Origin: CALGLS01 sp047626155
Lineage (GTDB): Bacteria; Bacteroidota; Bacteroidia; Chitinophagales; Saprospiraceae
Assembly (NCBI GenBank): GCA_047626155.1
Contig: JBLHRR010000071.1
Location: 1 to 25,932, forward strand
Length of the DNA stretch: 25,932 nucleotides
Direction of reading: 5' to 3'
Below are positions 7,489-16,621 of this stretch, one piece after another. The position numbers were made by a program, and so were the translations under genes. The notes beneath the pieces were generated by a model. The model saw only the letters and a program-made list of their open reading frames with translations, ran no database searches and was not told the DNA's origin. Every line of letters begins with the position of its first letter. Within the stretch, counting starts at the first letter, position 1.

Positions 7489-10400
7489 TTAGCGAATAAG
7501 CGTTGTCTGTCCTTTAAATATCTCTTCATGACCGTCGATATAACTGGCTTCTGCATACCAGACATATACACCAGGACTTAGGGCCTTCCCTTTAAAGTTT
7601 CCATCCCAACCGGTGAAACCATCATTTACCTGAAAGTCTCGAGTCTCATAAACTAAGGATCCCCATCGGTCATACACTCTAAAGAGATCGATGGTAATGT
7701 CTTCATCTCCATGAACTTCCAATATACTGTTGATCGCATCTCCGTTTGGCGTAAAGGCGGTAGGAACAAAAATAGGTCGTTCCTTTTTGACAAAGACGGT
7801 AATATTGTCTTTCCCCTCACATCCATTTTCATCGACCACATACACTTCATAGGTAATTGTATTTTGAGTAATCGAAATAGGGTTCCAACATTGTTCTGTA
7901 GTAGAATCAGGACACATCAATGTTCCTAAATAAGGCGCAGACCAAAATATATCGGTAAAGCCAATGTTAAACTCTATAAAGACCTCCAATGTATCCACTT
8001 CTCCTAAATCTATTGTAACATCTGCACCGGCATAGACTTCTATCAACTCTGGAGATCCTACAACTACCTCACTCTCCCACTCACAACCATTCACATCCTG
8101 AATAAGAACAGGATAAGTACCAGCTTCGATACCTACTATTATAGAAGTACCATTTAGTTCACCATCAGCAAACTGATATAAATATGGTGCAGTACCTCCA
8201 ATCGCTTCTAACAATACTCTTCCATCGCGGTCACCAAAACAAGTTACCGTATCTCCTTCAACCAATCCTTCCAATTCATCGGGTTGATTAATTTGTACCG
8301 GCTCAGCTATTGTACAACCGTTACCATCTGTTACGGTAACGATTAGTGTTCCTGTGGCCAAATCCTGAATGGCAGGAGTTGTTGCTCCATTTGACCAATC
8401 ATAAGAAAAGCTTCCTACTCCTCCGTTAGCCTGAACAACAGCAGATCCTACGGCCTGTCCAGAACAAACATTGTCTTCTGATTCAAAATTTAAAACAATC
8501 ATAGGTGGCTCTGCAACCACTTTGTTATTAACGGCAGTACAACCACTACCATCGGTCATCGTTACAAAATAATTCCCAACGGATAAACCAGTAGCCGTTT
8601 GCGTATTCTGATTGTTAGCATTTGCATCCCAGGCGAAAACATAAGAGCCATTACCATTGTTTACGTTCAACGTATCAACAGCTATAACACCATCTATGTC
8701 TCCATTACATGTAATATCCTGAGCTATTAAGTTGAAAGTCATTTCTCCTGGTTGGTCCAATATTCTTGTTTCTACAACACTACATCCTTGAGCATCAGTA
8801 ATAGTAACAGCATATTCAATTCCTCCGAGCATATTACTAATCGTATCTAAAGTAGTTCCTGTGCTCCAGATATAGTTATAATCATAATTAATAGGATCAC
8901 TTGCTCCTAATCCTCCATCTGCAACTACACCCAGTAAACCGGACGCCTCGCCAAAACAAGCTGGCTCAACAGTGATAATCTCTGCAGTCAACTCTGGAAC
9001 TTCTTCAATGTTTAGGAATTGAGTGGTCGAACAGCCGTTCGCATCAGTAACCGTGACCCCAACAGATCCGTTGTCCAGTGCGATAGCGTTGGCTGTCGTA
9101 TTTCCATTGCTCCATTCGTATGCAAGGATTCCCGTGCCTCCCATTGCAAGAGCGGAGGCTTGTGATTCATTACTATTAAAACAACCCAAGAAAGTCTGAG
9201 TAGCGGTTACACTAACCTCCGAAGTAGGTTCTGTAATCATGGTTGTAGCTTCAGAGCTACAACCATTGCCGTCTGTAATGGTTACCGTTTGCTGACCGGC
9301 ACTTAGATTAGCAGCAGTAGCTGTGGATTGACCATTGGACCAAGTATAGTTAAATGGTGCTGTCCCTCCTACTTCAGTTGCGGTAGCCATTCCATTGGTT
9401 TCGCCAAAACAACTGATCTCGTTACTATTCGCATTCGCAACTAAGTCCGCAGGTTCTGTAACTTCAATAGATTCTGTTTGAGTACAACCATTGGAATCAA
9501 AAACAGTAACGGTGTACATTCCAGCTGCCAACATGCTTGCAGGGTTTGAAAATTGCGCGTTTGGATCAGACCATAAATAAGTATAAGCGGTACTAGAACC
9601 ACCTGTTACCGTAATCGAGGCTTGTCCGTCATCCACTCCAAAACAACTCACTGCTGTTTCTGTAGGGTCTGAAATGACGATAGCTGATGGCGCAGTAACC
9701 GTAACACAAGCTACTTCCGTGCAATTGTTGTTATCCATTACGGTCACACAATAATCTCCGGCTAGTAAGTTATTCGCAGTTGGAGTAATTTGGAAGCCGG
9801 TATTGGTATCCCATTGATAGACGAAAATATTTCCAGCGCCCCCCGTAGCCGTGACAGTAGCCGTTCCATCATTGGTATTAAAACAAGAAGTTTCATTGAT
9901 AGCCGTTTGCAAGATAATTGCAGAAGCCGCAGTAACGGTGACCATCAGTGTTTGTTGGCAACTATTATTATCAACCACCGTGACTTCATAATCACCTGCA
10001 ATTAAATTGTTAGCTGTTTCTGTATTTTGTCCATCAGGCCATTGGTAAACGTAACTTCCGGTTCCTCCATTTGCAAGTACAGAAGCCGTTCCTTCATTTC
10101 CATCTGAGCAAAGAGTAGGTGTACTACTTCCTACCAGTGTCAACTCTGTTGGTTCTGTTACATCAACGCAATTAGAGATGATACAATCATTAGCATCGGT
10201 TATGGTTAGGCAGTAGTTACCTACTGCGATATTATCGTTATTAACTGTCCCATTTCCGTTTGACCAAATATAGACGATAGGTTCTACTGCATTTCCGGGT
10301 ACGGCTATGACTGAGCCACTGCTTTCGCCAAAACAGGCAACTGGATCCATTGTAAAATCCAAAGTCATCACTGGCGGTTCTGTAACAGTGATGTTATTAA

Positions 10401-13400
10401 TTATTTCACAGCTTTTAGAATCTGTTACGGTAACATCATAGCTTCCTGCAATCAGGTTGTTAGCAGTTTGCGTAATTTGACCATTAGACCATTGATAGGA
10501 ATAAATTCCTGAACCTCCAACCGGATTGGCCGTTGCAGAACCGCTGCCCGTTCCGTTACAGATTACCGGAGTTTCGACTAGGGTTAATGTTAAAGGAGTC
10601 GCATCAGGAACGATCACTTGTTCAATAATACTACAATTATTTCCATCTGAGATAGTCACTATATAAGTGCCTGCTATTAAATTGTCTGCGGTAGGATTGT
10701 TAACCGCAGGAATCGTATTCCAAACGTAATTGAAATTCCCAGCACCACCATCTCCTGTGGCTGTGGCTGATCCATCCATTCCTCCAGTACAGTCAATAGA
10801 ATCTATAGTCAAGGCAGCCGTCACTTCTAGAGGAGCTAACAATTCAAATGTAATAGAATCCACACAACCATCTTCATCTATTCCAAGTACGGTATGCATT
10901 CCCGCTACAACCTCAGAGATAACAGCATCTCCGGGACCCGCTCCATCCAAGGTATATTCTACAACACCCGTAGCACCTGTTGATTCCATGAAAACGAAAC
11001 CATCCGCTGTATTAAAACAGGTAGGACGAACCGTAATACTGGTATCAATCATCATTGCACAAGCACTAATCATACATGAACTATTTGCAACTAGTGCATT
11101 ACAACCGGTACCCGTTGTAGCTCTTACTTGAATTTCGATTAGCTGACCAGGTGTTGGGGCAGTTATCAAATGCGATAAAGCACCACTTGCTGGAATCCAG
11201 GTCATTCCTCCATCTAAACTAATTTCGTAACCTCCAGCACCAACTATAGCGTTCCAGTCAAATTGAAGGTCATCTGTAGGGAGTGTTTGACAGATTATAT
11301 TTGGAGCAGCCAATGAAGCCAATAATTGAACTTCAAGCGTATCATTCAGAATACAGCCAAAGCTGTCTTCTGTTTCTAAAGAATAACTAGTCGTTGTTGT
11401 GGTTGGCGATACTTCAGGGTCAGGACAATCAGTACAACTCAAGTCTGGGCTAGGCGCCCATGTATAAGTAATGTTATTTTCATTAGCAAATGTAATGGTC
11501 CAACCAATAAAGGTTCCTCCTCCCCCATTTAGATCATCACTAACCAATAGTGACCATTCTCCATTTAAGGGGCTGCCATTAAATACAGCCCAATCGCCTT
11601 CCGCTTGGAATTCACCTGTGTATGGAGGAGCTCCGGCAGTAATAGGTATAGCAGCATCTGGGGTAAAGCAAGTATTCGTATAATTATTTCCAGATCCCCC
11701 ATTATCTGAGGACAATTCCAGGATGCTTCCATTTGGCGCACGTAAAAATAATTCTACATCACCAACGAAACCGTGTGCGACATCCAGACAGACCGATTCG
11801 ATCTGAAGGGTTGCATCTGCAATGATTGCCGGGTTAAGGCTATTGACGTTAGTAGAAGAGATATATGGAAAAGCATTTGGAAAGATATCATTGTCGAATT
11901 CAATATTATCATATGATTCGAAGGTCACGTTTTGATTACCAAGCCCGACCGGAACGGCTCCGTCTAACATAAGTATTCCGCCATCACAAACACTGGTATC
12001 CATAAGGGCTTCCAACTCTCCTTCACAACTGTGACAATCAGAATGCGTAGGAGGTAGAATAGGAAGACTAACAACCGTATCGTAAGTACAGCCAAAATCA
12101 TCAGTTACGTAAAACGAATAATTTGCTGTCCCAGCATTTTGTGGCGCAGCAGCTATCGTATCATTATTTACAGAAGTATAAAAAATAGATGGGTTAGCTT
12201 CCCACCCCCAATCAACAAATTCATTTGTGAAGACCTCTACATCAGGATATAAATCCTCTGACAAGTTGATACTCCATTCAAATATGTATCCGTTATCAAT
12301 CGCTAAATTATCGCAAACTTCGATGGTCCACTCTCCATTTAAAGGACAACCAATAAAGTTATCCAAGGATTCAAATGAGCTATAATCACCCGCTGGTAAA
12401 GTAGCAACTCCTGCTGATTCCTCCACCCATGTTCCATTTATAGCGTTGGGGGTCCAACAGTACATGTAGCCAACTCCAGGATTAAGATTTAAATCATTAT
12501 CAATAGGCTCCCCTAGGTAAGTGCCTCCTCCTCCTTGATCTTGCAATATAATTTGGGTACCATCTGGGCAGCTTAGAGAGATAACCATATCCCCCATATA
12601 GGAATGTTCCATTATCACACAAATAGAAAGGAGGTTATTGATATCTGTCAAAACTTGTCCTGGTGAAAAGTCTGAGAAAAATATAGACGTTTCATAACAA
12701 GTTCCGTTGCCATCTGGCAAAAACAAAGAATCAGATAATACTCCAGAAGTCTGGAATGATCCTGAGTTTGGTGTAACGGAAACATCAGAGGTACTATCTA
12801 TAATACTAACAGAAGCTGCAAGGTTAATCGTGTCTCCTCCGCAGATCGTTCCAGTCACCTCACTAGCCAAATCAAAACTTGGATAAGAAGAAACTCTAAT
12901 TCGCTGGCTGATAAAGTTGGTGTTCTTACAACCAAATTGATCTTCGATTTGCATTTGAACGATATAGCCACCTGGCTCGTCAAAAGTATGAAATGCAGTT
13001 GGGCCTTGAGAGATGGAACCGTCACCAAAATTCCAAGAGAAAGCAGAAGTCAGATCTGAATGATTATATACCACTCCATTCTGAGGGTAAAGTCCTGCGC
13101 CTTCGAAGAAGACACCATCACCAGGACAGATGTCAATCCAACCAGTATCAACAGGCATTACTGCCGGATCAGTAGAAGTTAAAGTCGCGATGATTGTTTG
13201 ACAAGCCGGTACACAGTTTATATCTGCGCTCCATCCATTGTCTTCGCCTGCTCCATCAGAGTTGAAGGTAAAAGTCAGACAACCACCTGGATTGGCAGCT
13301 GTTGCTTGAATGATAAAAGGAGCTCCTGGTGTAAAGTCCGTATGACAGCCAAGAGTCGGTGCACTAACATTGTCTCCATCAAAGAAGCAAAGTACATCTC

Positions 13401-13641
13401 CAGCAGTAATATCTACTCCTGAAAAAATCAATTGGATGTGTGTGCCTGAAGTCCCATCTGGGCAAATGACCGTAGTAAAGTTTTCGTTTGGTCCATAACC
13501 ACCACTAGAACCACCACTATCCAAGAAGAAACCACCACAATCATTAATAGGAGAACCATCCATGATGTAACTTTGCGCTTGAAGCGAAGCGGTCATTCCC
13601 AAGATGGCGAGAAGAAATGTGTAAATATTTTTTGTCATCAT
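7489..13641 (-). CDS. Giant SprB-like surface adhesin with type B T9SS tail
   Basis: 2050 residues. Order: signal peptide (1-23, ending LQAQ); CUB-like domain (about 24-145); PKD-like domain (about 150-250, with FSWNFGDGS and THTF-type end); P domain 1 (about 330-460); P domain 2 (about 600-717); a fibronectin III-like stretch (about 775-860); 13 SprB repeats (about 866-1868); an Ig-like linker; and the gliding-motility/CHU_C sorting domain (about 1950-2050: FVPTAFTPNGDAIN, VYDRWGSLVYE, WDGNFKGK, GVYVWY). By family knowledge SprB is a cell-surface adhesin moved along the cell by the Gld motor, and the type B tail needs a PorP/SprF partner, found just downstream. The start has two ATG codons in a row (13641 and 13638). 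Whether this cell glides is not shown: no gld genes are in the window. Confidence 0.93.
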   Translation of the reverse strand: MMTKNIYTFLLAILGMTASLQAQSYIMDGSPINDCGGFFLDSGGSSGGYGPNENFTTVICPDGTSGTHIQLIFSGVDITAGDVLCFFDGDNVSAPTLGCHTDFTPGAPFIIQATAANPGGCLTFTFNSDGAGEDNGWSADINCVPACQTIIATLTSTDPAVMPVDTGWIDICPGDGVFFEGAGLYPQNGVVYNHSDLTSAFSWNFGDGSISQGPTAFHTFDEPGGYIVQMQIEDQFGCKNTNFISQRIRVSSYPSFDLASEVTGTICGGDTINLAASVSIIDSTSDVSVTPNSGSFQTSGVLSDSLFLPDGNGTCYETSIFFSDFSPGQVLTDINNLLSICVIMEHSYMGDMVISLSCPDGTQIILQDQGGGGTYLGEPIDNDLNLNPGVGYMYCWTPNAINGTWVEESAGVATLPAGDYSSFESLDNFIGCPLNGEWTIEVCDNLAIDNGYIFEWSINLSEDLYPDVEVFTNEFVDWGWEANPSIFYTSVNNDTIAAAPQNAGTANYSFYVTDDFGCTYDTVVSLPILPPTHSDCHSCEGELEALMDTSVCDGGILMLDGAVPVGLGNQNVTFESYDNIEFDNDIFPNAFPYISSTNVNSLNPAIIADATLQIESVCLDVAHGFVGDVELFLRAPNGSILELSSDNGGSGNNYTNTCFTPDAAIPITAGAPPYTGEFQAEGDWAVFNGSPLNGEWSLLVSDDLNGGGGTFIGWTITFANENNITYTWAPSPDLSCTDCPDPEVSPTTTTTSYSLETEDSFGCILNDTLEVQLLASLAAPNIICQTLPTDDLQFDWNAIVGAGGYEISLDGGMTWIPASGALSHLITAPTPGQLIEIQVRATTGTGCNALVANSSCMISACAMMIDTSITVRPTCFNTADGFVFMESTGATGVVEYTLDGAGPGDAVISEVVAGMHTVLGIDEDGCVDSITFELLAPLEVTAALTIDSIDCTGGMDGSATATGDGGAGNFNYVWNTIPAVNNPTADNLIAGTYIVTISDGNNCSIIEQVIVPDATPLTLTLVETPVICNGTGSGSATANPVGGSGIYSYQWSNGQITQTANNLIAGSYDVTVTDSKSCEIINNITVTEPPVMTLDFTMDPVACFGESSGSVIAVPGNAVEPIVYIWSNGNGTVNNDNIAVGNYCLTITDANDCIISNCVDVTEPTELTLVGSSTPTLCSDGNEGTASVLANGGTGSYVYQWPDGQNTETANNLIAGDYEVTVVDNNSCQQTLMVTVTAASAIILQTAINETSCFNTNDGTATVTATGGAGNIFVYQWDTNTGFQITPTANNLLAGDYCVTVMDNNNCTEVACVTVTAPSAIVISDPTETAVSCFGVDDGQASITVTGGSSTAYTYLWSDPNAQFSNPASMLAAGMYTVTVFDSNGCTQTESIEVTEPADLVANANSNEISCFGETNGMATATEVGGTAPFNYTWSNGQSTATAANLSAGQQTVTITDGNGCSSEATTMITEPTSEVSVTATQTFLGCFNSNESQASALAMGGTGILAYEWSNGNTTANAIALDNGSVGVTVTDANGCSTTQFLNIEEVPELTAEIITVEPACFGEASGLLGVVADGGLGASDPINYDYNYIWSTGTTLDTISNMLGGIEYAVTITDAQGCSVVETRILDQPGEMTFNLIAQDITCNGDIDGVIAVDTLNVNNGNGSYVFAWDANANNQNTQTATGLSVGNYFVTMTDGSGCTAVNNKVVAEPPMIVLNFESEDNVCSGQAVGSAVVQANGGVGSFSYDWSNGATTPAIQDLATGTLIVTVTDGNGCTIAEPVQINQPDELEGLVEGDTVTCFGDRDGRVLLEAIGGTAPYLYQFADGELNGTSIIVGIEAGTYPVLIQDVNGCEWESEVVVGSPELIEVYAGADVTIDLGEVDTLEVFIEFNIGFTDIFWSAPYLGTLMCPDSTTEQCWNPISITQNTITYEVYVVDENGCEGKDNITVFVKKERPIFVPTAFTPNGDAINSILEVHGDEDITIDLFRVYDRWGSLVYETRDFQVNDGFTGWDGNFKGKALSPGVYVWYAEASYIDGHEEIFKGQTTLIR
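8038..11046 (-). repeat. Thirteen SprB-type repeats, about 75-80 residues each
   Basis: Within the adhesin, residues about 866-1868 consist of 13 tandem modules. The consensus is a Cys near the front (xxCFGxxDGxA), then GGTGxYxYxWSNG, then NNLxAGxYxVTVTDxNGC, and a closing VTEPxxL. The first is degenerate (no WSNG) and the tenth and eleventh carry short insertions. The modules are divergent at DNA level, so they are old rather than freshly amplified. Confidence 0.88.
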
Positions 13642-13658
13642 AATTAGTTGGACTAATT
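13642..13658. promoter_or_regulatory. Palindrome abutting the start codon of the sprB-like gene
   Basis: AATTAGT (13642-13648) and ACTAATT (13652-13658) form a perfect 7-bp stem with a 3-base loop directly before the ATG of the minus-strand adhesin gene. It could be an operator half-site pair or a weak leader hairpin over the ribosome-binding region. AT-rich DNA gives such short palindromes by chance. Confidence 0.25.
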
Positions 13659-13695
13659 GTTTATAGTTTTTCGCTTAAATCTGTAAAGGGGAAAG

Positions 13696-14115
13696 TTAGT
13701 TTTCTGCCAAAGCAGTATTTAGTAACTTAACAAACTTATTACCAGGCAAGTATACCAGGCATTTATTTATATTCTTAATTTTATAAATAGTAGTTCCTTC
13801 AAAATCATGCGTCAACTTCTGCTCTTTCTCCAAGAGTAAAATATTAATATTAGAAAGATCAGAGATGGTCACTTCGGGCTTACCATCTGTTTTACCAGGA
13901 ACGGCATCCATGATATAAAAAGCATGATCGAGGTAGTAATTCCACCTCTTAATAAGAAAGGGGTTCTCTGTTGCGAGTTGATTGATGTATGAGGCTTCGT
14001 AAACTTCATACAATCTTTGATCGGGAACGGGTGTGTGGGAAATGTTCTCTGTATCAGATTGCGCAAACATAGTGTTTAATAGCAATAAATAAAAAATAGT
14101 CCAGGTGAGTTTCAT
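13696..14115 (-). CDS. Small secreted protein of unknown function, upstream of the sprB-like gene
   Basis: 139 residues with a clear signal peptide (MKLTWTIFYLLLLNTMFAQ). The mature part is about 120 residues, soluble-looking, with an aromatic-rich segment (YEVYEASYINQLATENPF, then IKRWNYYLDHAFYI, about 36-70), a central acidic/hydrophobic part (PEVTISDLSNINILLLEK) and a basic end. There is one cysteine in the mature protein. I do not recognise the family. The stop is 54 bases before the adhesin start, on the same strand, so the two are probably co-transcribed. An accessory role in presenting or chaperoning the adhesin is inference from position alone. Confidence 0.8.
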   Translation of the reverse strand: MKLTWTIFYLLLLNTMFAQSDTENISHTPVPDQRLYEVYEASYINQLATENPFLIKRWNYYLDHAFYIMDAVPGKTDGKPEVTISDLSNINILLLEKEQKLTHDFEGTTIYKIKNINKCLVYLPGNKFVKLLNTALAEN

Positions 14116-14351
14116 AAATTTTCAGTTGAATGTATTGAAAATAAAAATGCAGGAGGTATATAGAAATCCTATCGGCATTAAATAATGTTTGTTAGGATTT
14201 AAAAAGTTATCGAGTGTAATATGTGGAAAGGATTGCATACAAAGTTATGATTTTCTTTTATTAGATAACTCCTCTATTTATGGTAATTCTTTCTAATTTA
14301 CGACAATAATGTGTTCCTTTGGTCAAAAGTACACACAAAGCTATACTCAAC

Positions 14352-15137
14352 ATGTTACATATTGCCATTTCTTTAGTATTGATCTATATTTTGGCCTGTT
14401 CGCTGCTTTGGTTTTTACAGGAAAAGTCGATTTTTTATCCTTCAAAGTTACCATTAGATTATAAATTTTCCGAATTTGAGAATGCAACCGAGGTTTTCCT
14501 GCCTGTTTCCAAGGAGATTCTCCTACATGCGCTACATTTCAAGGTACTAAACCCCAAAGGTTTAGTTCTCTATTTCCATGGAAATACCAATGGTTTGGAC
14601 GCTTGGGGGCATATGGCTAAAGCCTTTACAGAACTCGGTTATGATGTATTCATGCCCGATTACCGTGGCTTTGGGAAAAGTGGCGGTAAACCTGGGCGAA
14701 ACCTACTTCATGAAGACGCTGATCGGGCTTATTCCTATGTGAGCAAATTGCACAAAGCAAATGACATCGTATTTTATGGCCGCTCTATGGGCAGCGGGAT
14801 TGCTTGCTCTCTGGCTACTCGACACAGTCCCAGGCTCTTACTTATGGAAACTCCTTACTTTAGTATTCTCTCTCTGGCCATGTCGCAGCGGCCATTTCTT
14901 CCTGTTCGCTGGCTATTAAAATACCCTATGCGATCTGATTTGAACATTAAAAAAGTTGATTGCCCTGTTCATTTATTCCATGGGACTGCTGATGGATACA
15001 TTCCATACCAACAGGCGGTGGATTTAGCGAAAGCTTACGGAAGCCTGGATATTTTACATACTTATGAAGGTGCGGAGCATGGAAACCTGGATAAATTCCC
15101 TGCTTTTAAGGGAAAAGTGAAGGAGTTATTGATGTAA
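14352..15137 (+). CDS. Membrane-anchored alpha/beta hydrolase
   Basis: 261 residues from the ATG at 14352. An in-frame TTG at 14319 would add 11 polar residues before the membrane segment and is less likely. Residues 2-22 form a hydrophobic anchor (LHIAISLVLIYILACSLLWF), followed by the EKSIFYPSKLP linker typical of this group. The catalytic set is visible: oxyanion motif YFHGNTNG, nucleophile Ser145 in GRSMGSG, Asp214 in HGTADGYIP, and His243 in GAEHGN. It resembles the BEM46/ABHD13-like branch of COG1073; the substrate (an ester, lipid or peptide) is unknown. It is divergent from the small secreted protein across a 236-base AT-rich gap in which no convincing promoter was seen. An 11-bp hairpin lies 29 bases past the stop. 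Confidence 0.85.
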   Translation: MLHIAISLVLIYILACSLLWFLQEKSIFYPSKLPLDYKFSEFENATEVFLPVSKEILLHALHFKVLNPKGLVLYFHGNTNGLDAWGHMAKAFTELGYDVFMPDYRGFGKSGGKPGRNLLHEDADRAYSYVSKLHKANDIVFYGRSMGSGIACSLATRHSPRLLLMETPYFSILSLAMSQRPFLPVRWLLKYPMRSDLNIKKVDCPVHLFHGTADGYIPYQQAVDLAKAYGSLDILHTYEGAEHGNLDKFPAFKGKVKELLM

Positions 15138-15166
15138 GATATTTTTCAACCTCAACTGCAACCTCA

Positions 15167-15217
15167 ATTCCCTTGATACGTAAATCAAGGGAATCGGGAA
15201 ATTATTTTTAGTGTAAT
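15167..15217 (+). repeat. Hairpin plus dispersed tail motif downstream of the hydrolase
   Basis: ATTCCCTTGAT (15167-15177) and ATCAAGGGAAT (15184-15194) form a perfect 11-bp stem with a 6-base loop. The next bases (15192-15217, AATCGGGAAATTAT then TTTTAGTGTAAT) match 25291-25316 with one mismatch over 26 bases, and there too they follow a hairpin. It may stop transcription of the hydrolase gene and may be a partial mobile repeat. Confidence 0.5.
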
Positions 15218-15256
15218 ATTTATAAGACCTAATAAAATCGATTACTACCAATAGTT

Positions 15257-15655
15257 ATGAAAAAAGACATTCCACAGCATAAAGTAGAAGACCTTGCTAT
15301 AGCGATTGTACCTAGCGGAAAGGGCGATGAAATGTGGGATTCCTACGTCATCAATCTTAGAGATGAGATCATTCAATCCGTTCTAATCAATTCCAAAGGA
15401 TATGGGGAGATGGATGGAGAGCGGAAAGAAACTTCTGTTCTTCGGCATTTTTTCGAGACTTTAGGGCCATTGGCTATTGCCAAAATAGAACCGATTCCTG
15501 CCAAGTTATTTGAACTTACCAACGAATACTGGGTCAGCTTTAAGCATGATGGTTATATGTACGATAAGAAATACATCTTCGTTAGAGGAAGTATTGCGGA
15601 AGCCAATTTCACACTCATTCCTTTTATCAACAAACGGGGAGTAATGATTAGGTAA
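15257..15655 (+). CDS. Conserved Bacteroidota protein of unknown function
   Basis: 132 residues, no signal peptide or membrane segment. Visible motifs are DSYVINLRDE, VLINSKGYGEMDGE, TSVLRHFFETLGP, IEPIPAKLFELTNEYWVSF and a closing FINKRGVMIR. I recall similar short proteins across Bacteroidota, usually labelled hypothetical and sometimes mislabelled as a tRNA-synthetase subunit; no biochemical role is known to me. The strongly conserved-looking C-terminus (YDKKYIFVRGSI, then the final GVMIR) suggests a compact folded domain. It precedes the aminotransferase on the same strand by 115 bases. The ATG at 15257 has an AT-rich leader and no strong Shine-Dalgarno, as is usual in the phylum. Confidence 0.75.
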   Translation: MKKDIPQHKVEDLAIAIVPSGKGDEMWDSYVINLRDEIIQSVLINSKGYGEMDGERKETSVLRHFFETLGPLAIAKIEPIPAKLFELTNEYWVSFKHDGYMYDKKYIFVRGSIAEANFTLIPFINKRGVMIR

Positions 15656-15770
15656 TTAAAATTTCCCTACGCGCACCCTTACTAAAGGGAAATCAGCCCG
15701 CCCCTAGACGGAGCCACTCGATTTGTCGAAGAGCCAAAAGATTTCATCAACAAAAAAACTTTAGAACCTC

Positions 15771-16619
15771 ATCAAAAAAGTAAACTACAACAGCAAGATC
15801 GTCTCCGCCAGCACTCCGCTGTTTACTGCTCAGAACAGGGCCTTTAATTACGGCGATGGACTCTTTGAAACCCTCCGTGTCATCAATGGAAAAATTCCTT
15901 TTTTGGACCAGCACTTCAAGCGGTTGACGAATGGCCTGGACGTATTAAAACTCGATGTCCCAAAGTCATTTACACTTGCCTTTTTCCGTAAGGAAATCTT
16001 AAGGCTAACGGGCTCAAAAAAAGAAGCTCGGGTTCGTTTTACTGCCTTCCGAGGAAATGGCGGACTGTATACTCCTGTCAGCGATCAATTGAACTTCTTA
16101 ATTACAGCCTCAAAATTACAACAACCTTCCTACAGCTTCCCTTCCAAAGGCTTAAAGACAATTACCTTTAGCCGTATACCACTGACATTCAGTGTTTTAT
16201 CCTCCATAAAAACGATGAATTCATTGCCTTATGTTTTGGCAGCCAAGCAAAAAAAAATACTAAACATTGACGACCTTGTTTTGCTCAACAACTCTGGAAG
16301 AGTCTCGGAGGCCAGCAGTAGTAATATTGTTATATGGAATGGAAAAACCTTGATTACACCATCTTTAAAAGAAGCTTGCATTGCAGGTATTATCCGCTCT
16401 GTATTATTAGAACGGATCGCCGATACTGGGTTGAAAATCAAAGAAAAAAAGGTGACGATTGATGATTTAAATTCTGCAAAAGCTGTTTTTCTAACAAACA
16501 GTATACAGGGTGTCAAATGGGTCCGAAAATTTGAGACAAGGAGCTATGACAAAAAGGTAGCGAAGCAGGTTGGAAAAATATTGATTGAGGTTTTGAATAC
16601 AGAAGCTTGTAGAGATTAA
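15771..16619 (+). CDS. Class IV aminotransferase (PLP; BCAT/aminodeoxychorismate lyase-like) without a canonical start codon
   Basis: From an ATC at 15771 the product has 282 residues, the family's usual length. It opens KKVNYNSKIVSASTPLF and continues with the family motif NRAFNYGDGLFETLRV, then RVRFTAFRGNGGLYTP, the PLP lysine K147 in SSIKTMNSLPYVLA, and the cofactor-binding VSEASSSNIV plus GIIRSVLLE. No ATG, GTG or TTG lies in frame between the stop TAG at 15762 and a TTG at 15903, and starting at that TTG would cut off the conserved N-terminal motif. So initiation is at ATC 15771, or the start was lost by mutation or a sequence error. The rest of the frame is intact. The reaction could be branched-chain or D-amino-acid transamination, or folate-pathway 4-amino-4-deoxychorismate lysis; the sequence does not decide. 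Confidence 0.8.
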   Translation: MKKVNYNSKIVSASTPLFTAQNRAFNYGDGLFETLRVINGKIPFLDQHFKRLTNGLDVLKLDVPKSFTLAFFRKEILRLTGSKKEARVRFTAFRGNGGLYTPVSDQLNFLITASKLQQPSYSFPSKGLKTITFSRIPLTFSVLSSIKTMNSLPYVLAAKQKKILNIDDLVLLNNSGRVSEASSSNIVIWNGKTLITPSLKEACIAGIIRSVLLERIADTGLKIKEKKVTIDDLNSAKAVFLTNSIQGVKWVRKFETRSYDKKVAKQVGKILIEVLNTEACRD

Positions 16620-16621
16620 TA

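Noticed and set aside
7345..7581. A 78-codon plus-strand open frame overlapping the 3' end of the adhesin gene
   Set aside because: It covers the 7395-7471 hairpin and the antisense of the CTD; the protein has no coherent pattern.
8038..11046. Regular spacing of repeats that might suggest a CRISPR-like or satellite array
   Set aside because: The period is about 230 bases in one long reading frame with protein-level conservation only; these are SprB repeats.
10730..11131. A 133-codon plus-strand open frame inside the adhesin gene
   Set aside because: It is antisense to the SprB repeats, rich in Pro/Ser/Ala as expected from the reverse strand of biased repeat codons, with no recognisable domain.
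14319..14351. TTG start for the alpha/beta hydrolase
   Set aside because: The ATG at 14352 directly precedes the membrane anchor, and the extra 11 residues show no family resemblance.
15903..15905. TTG as the start of the class IV aminotransferase
   Set aside because: It would remove 44 residues that contain the conserved NRAFNYGDGLFETLRV motif, which is in frame upstream.
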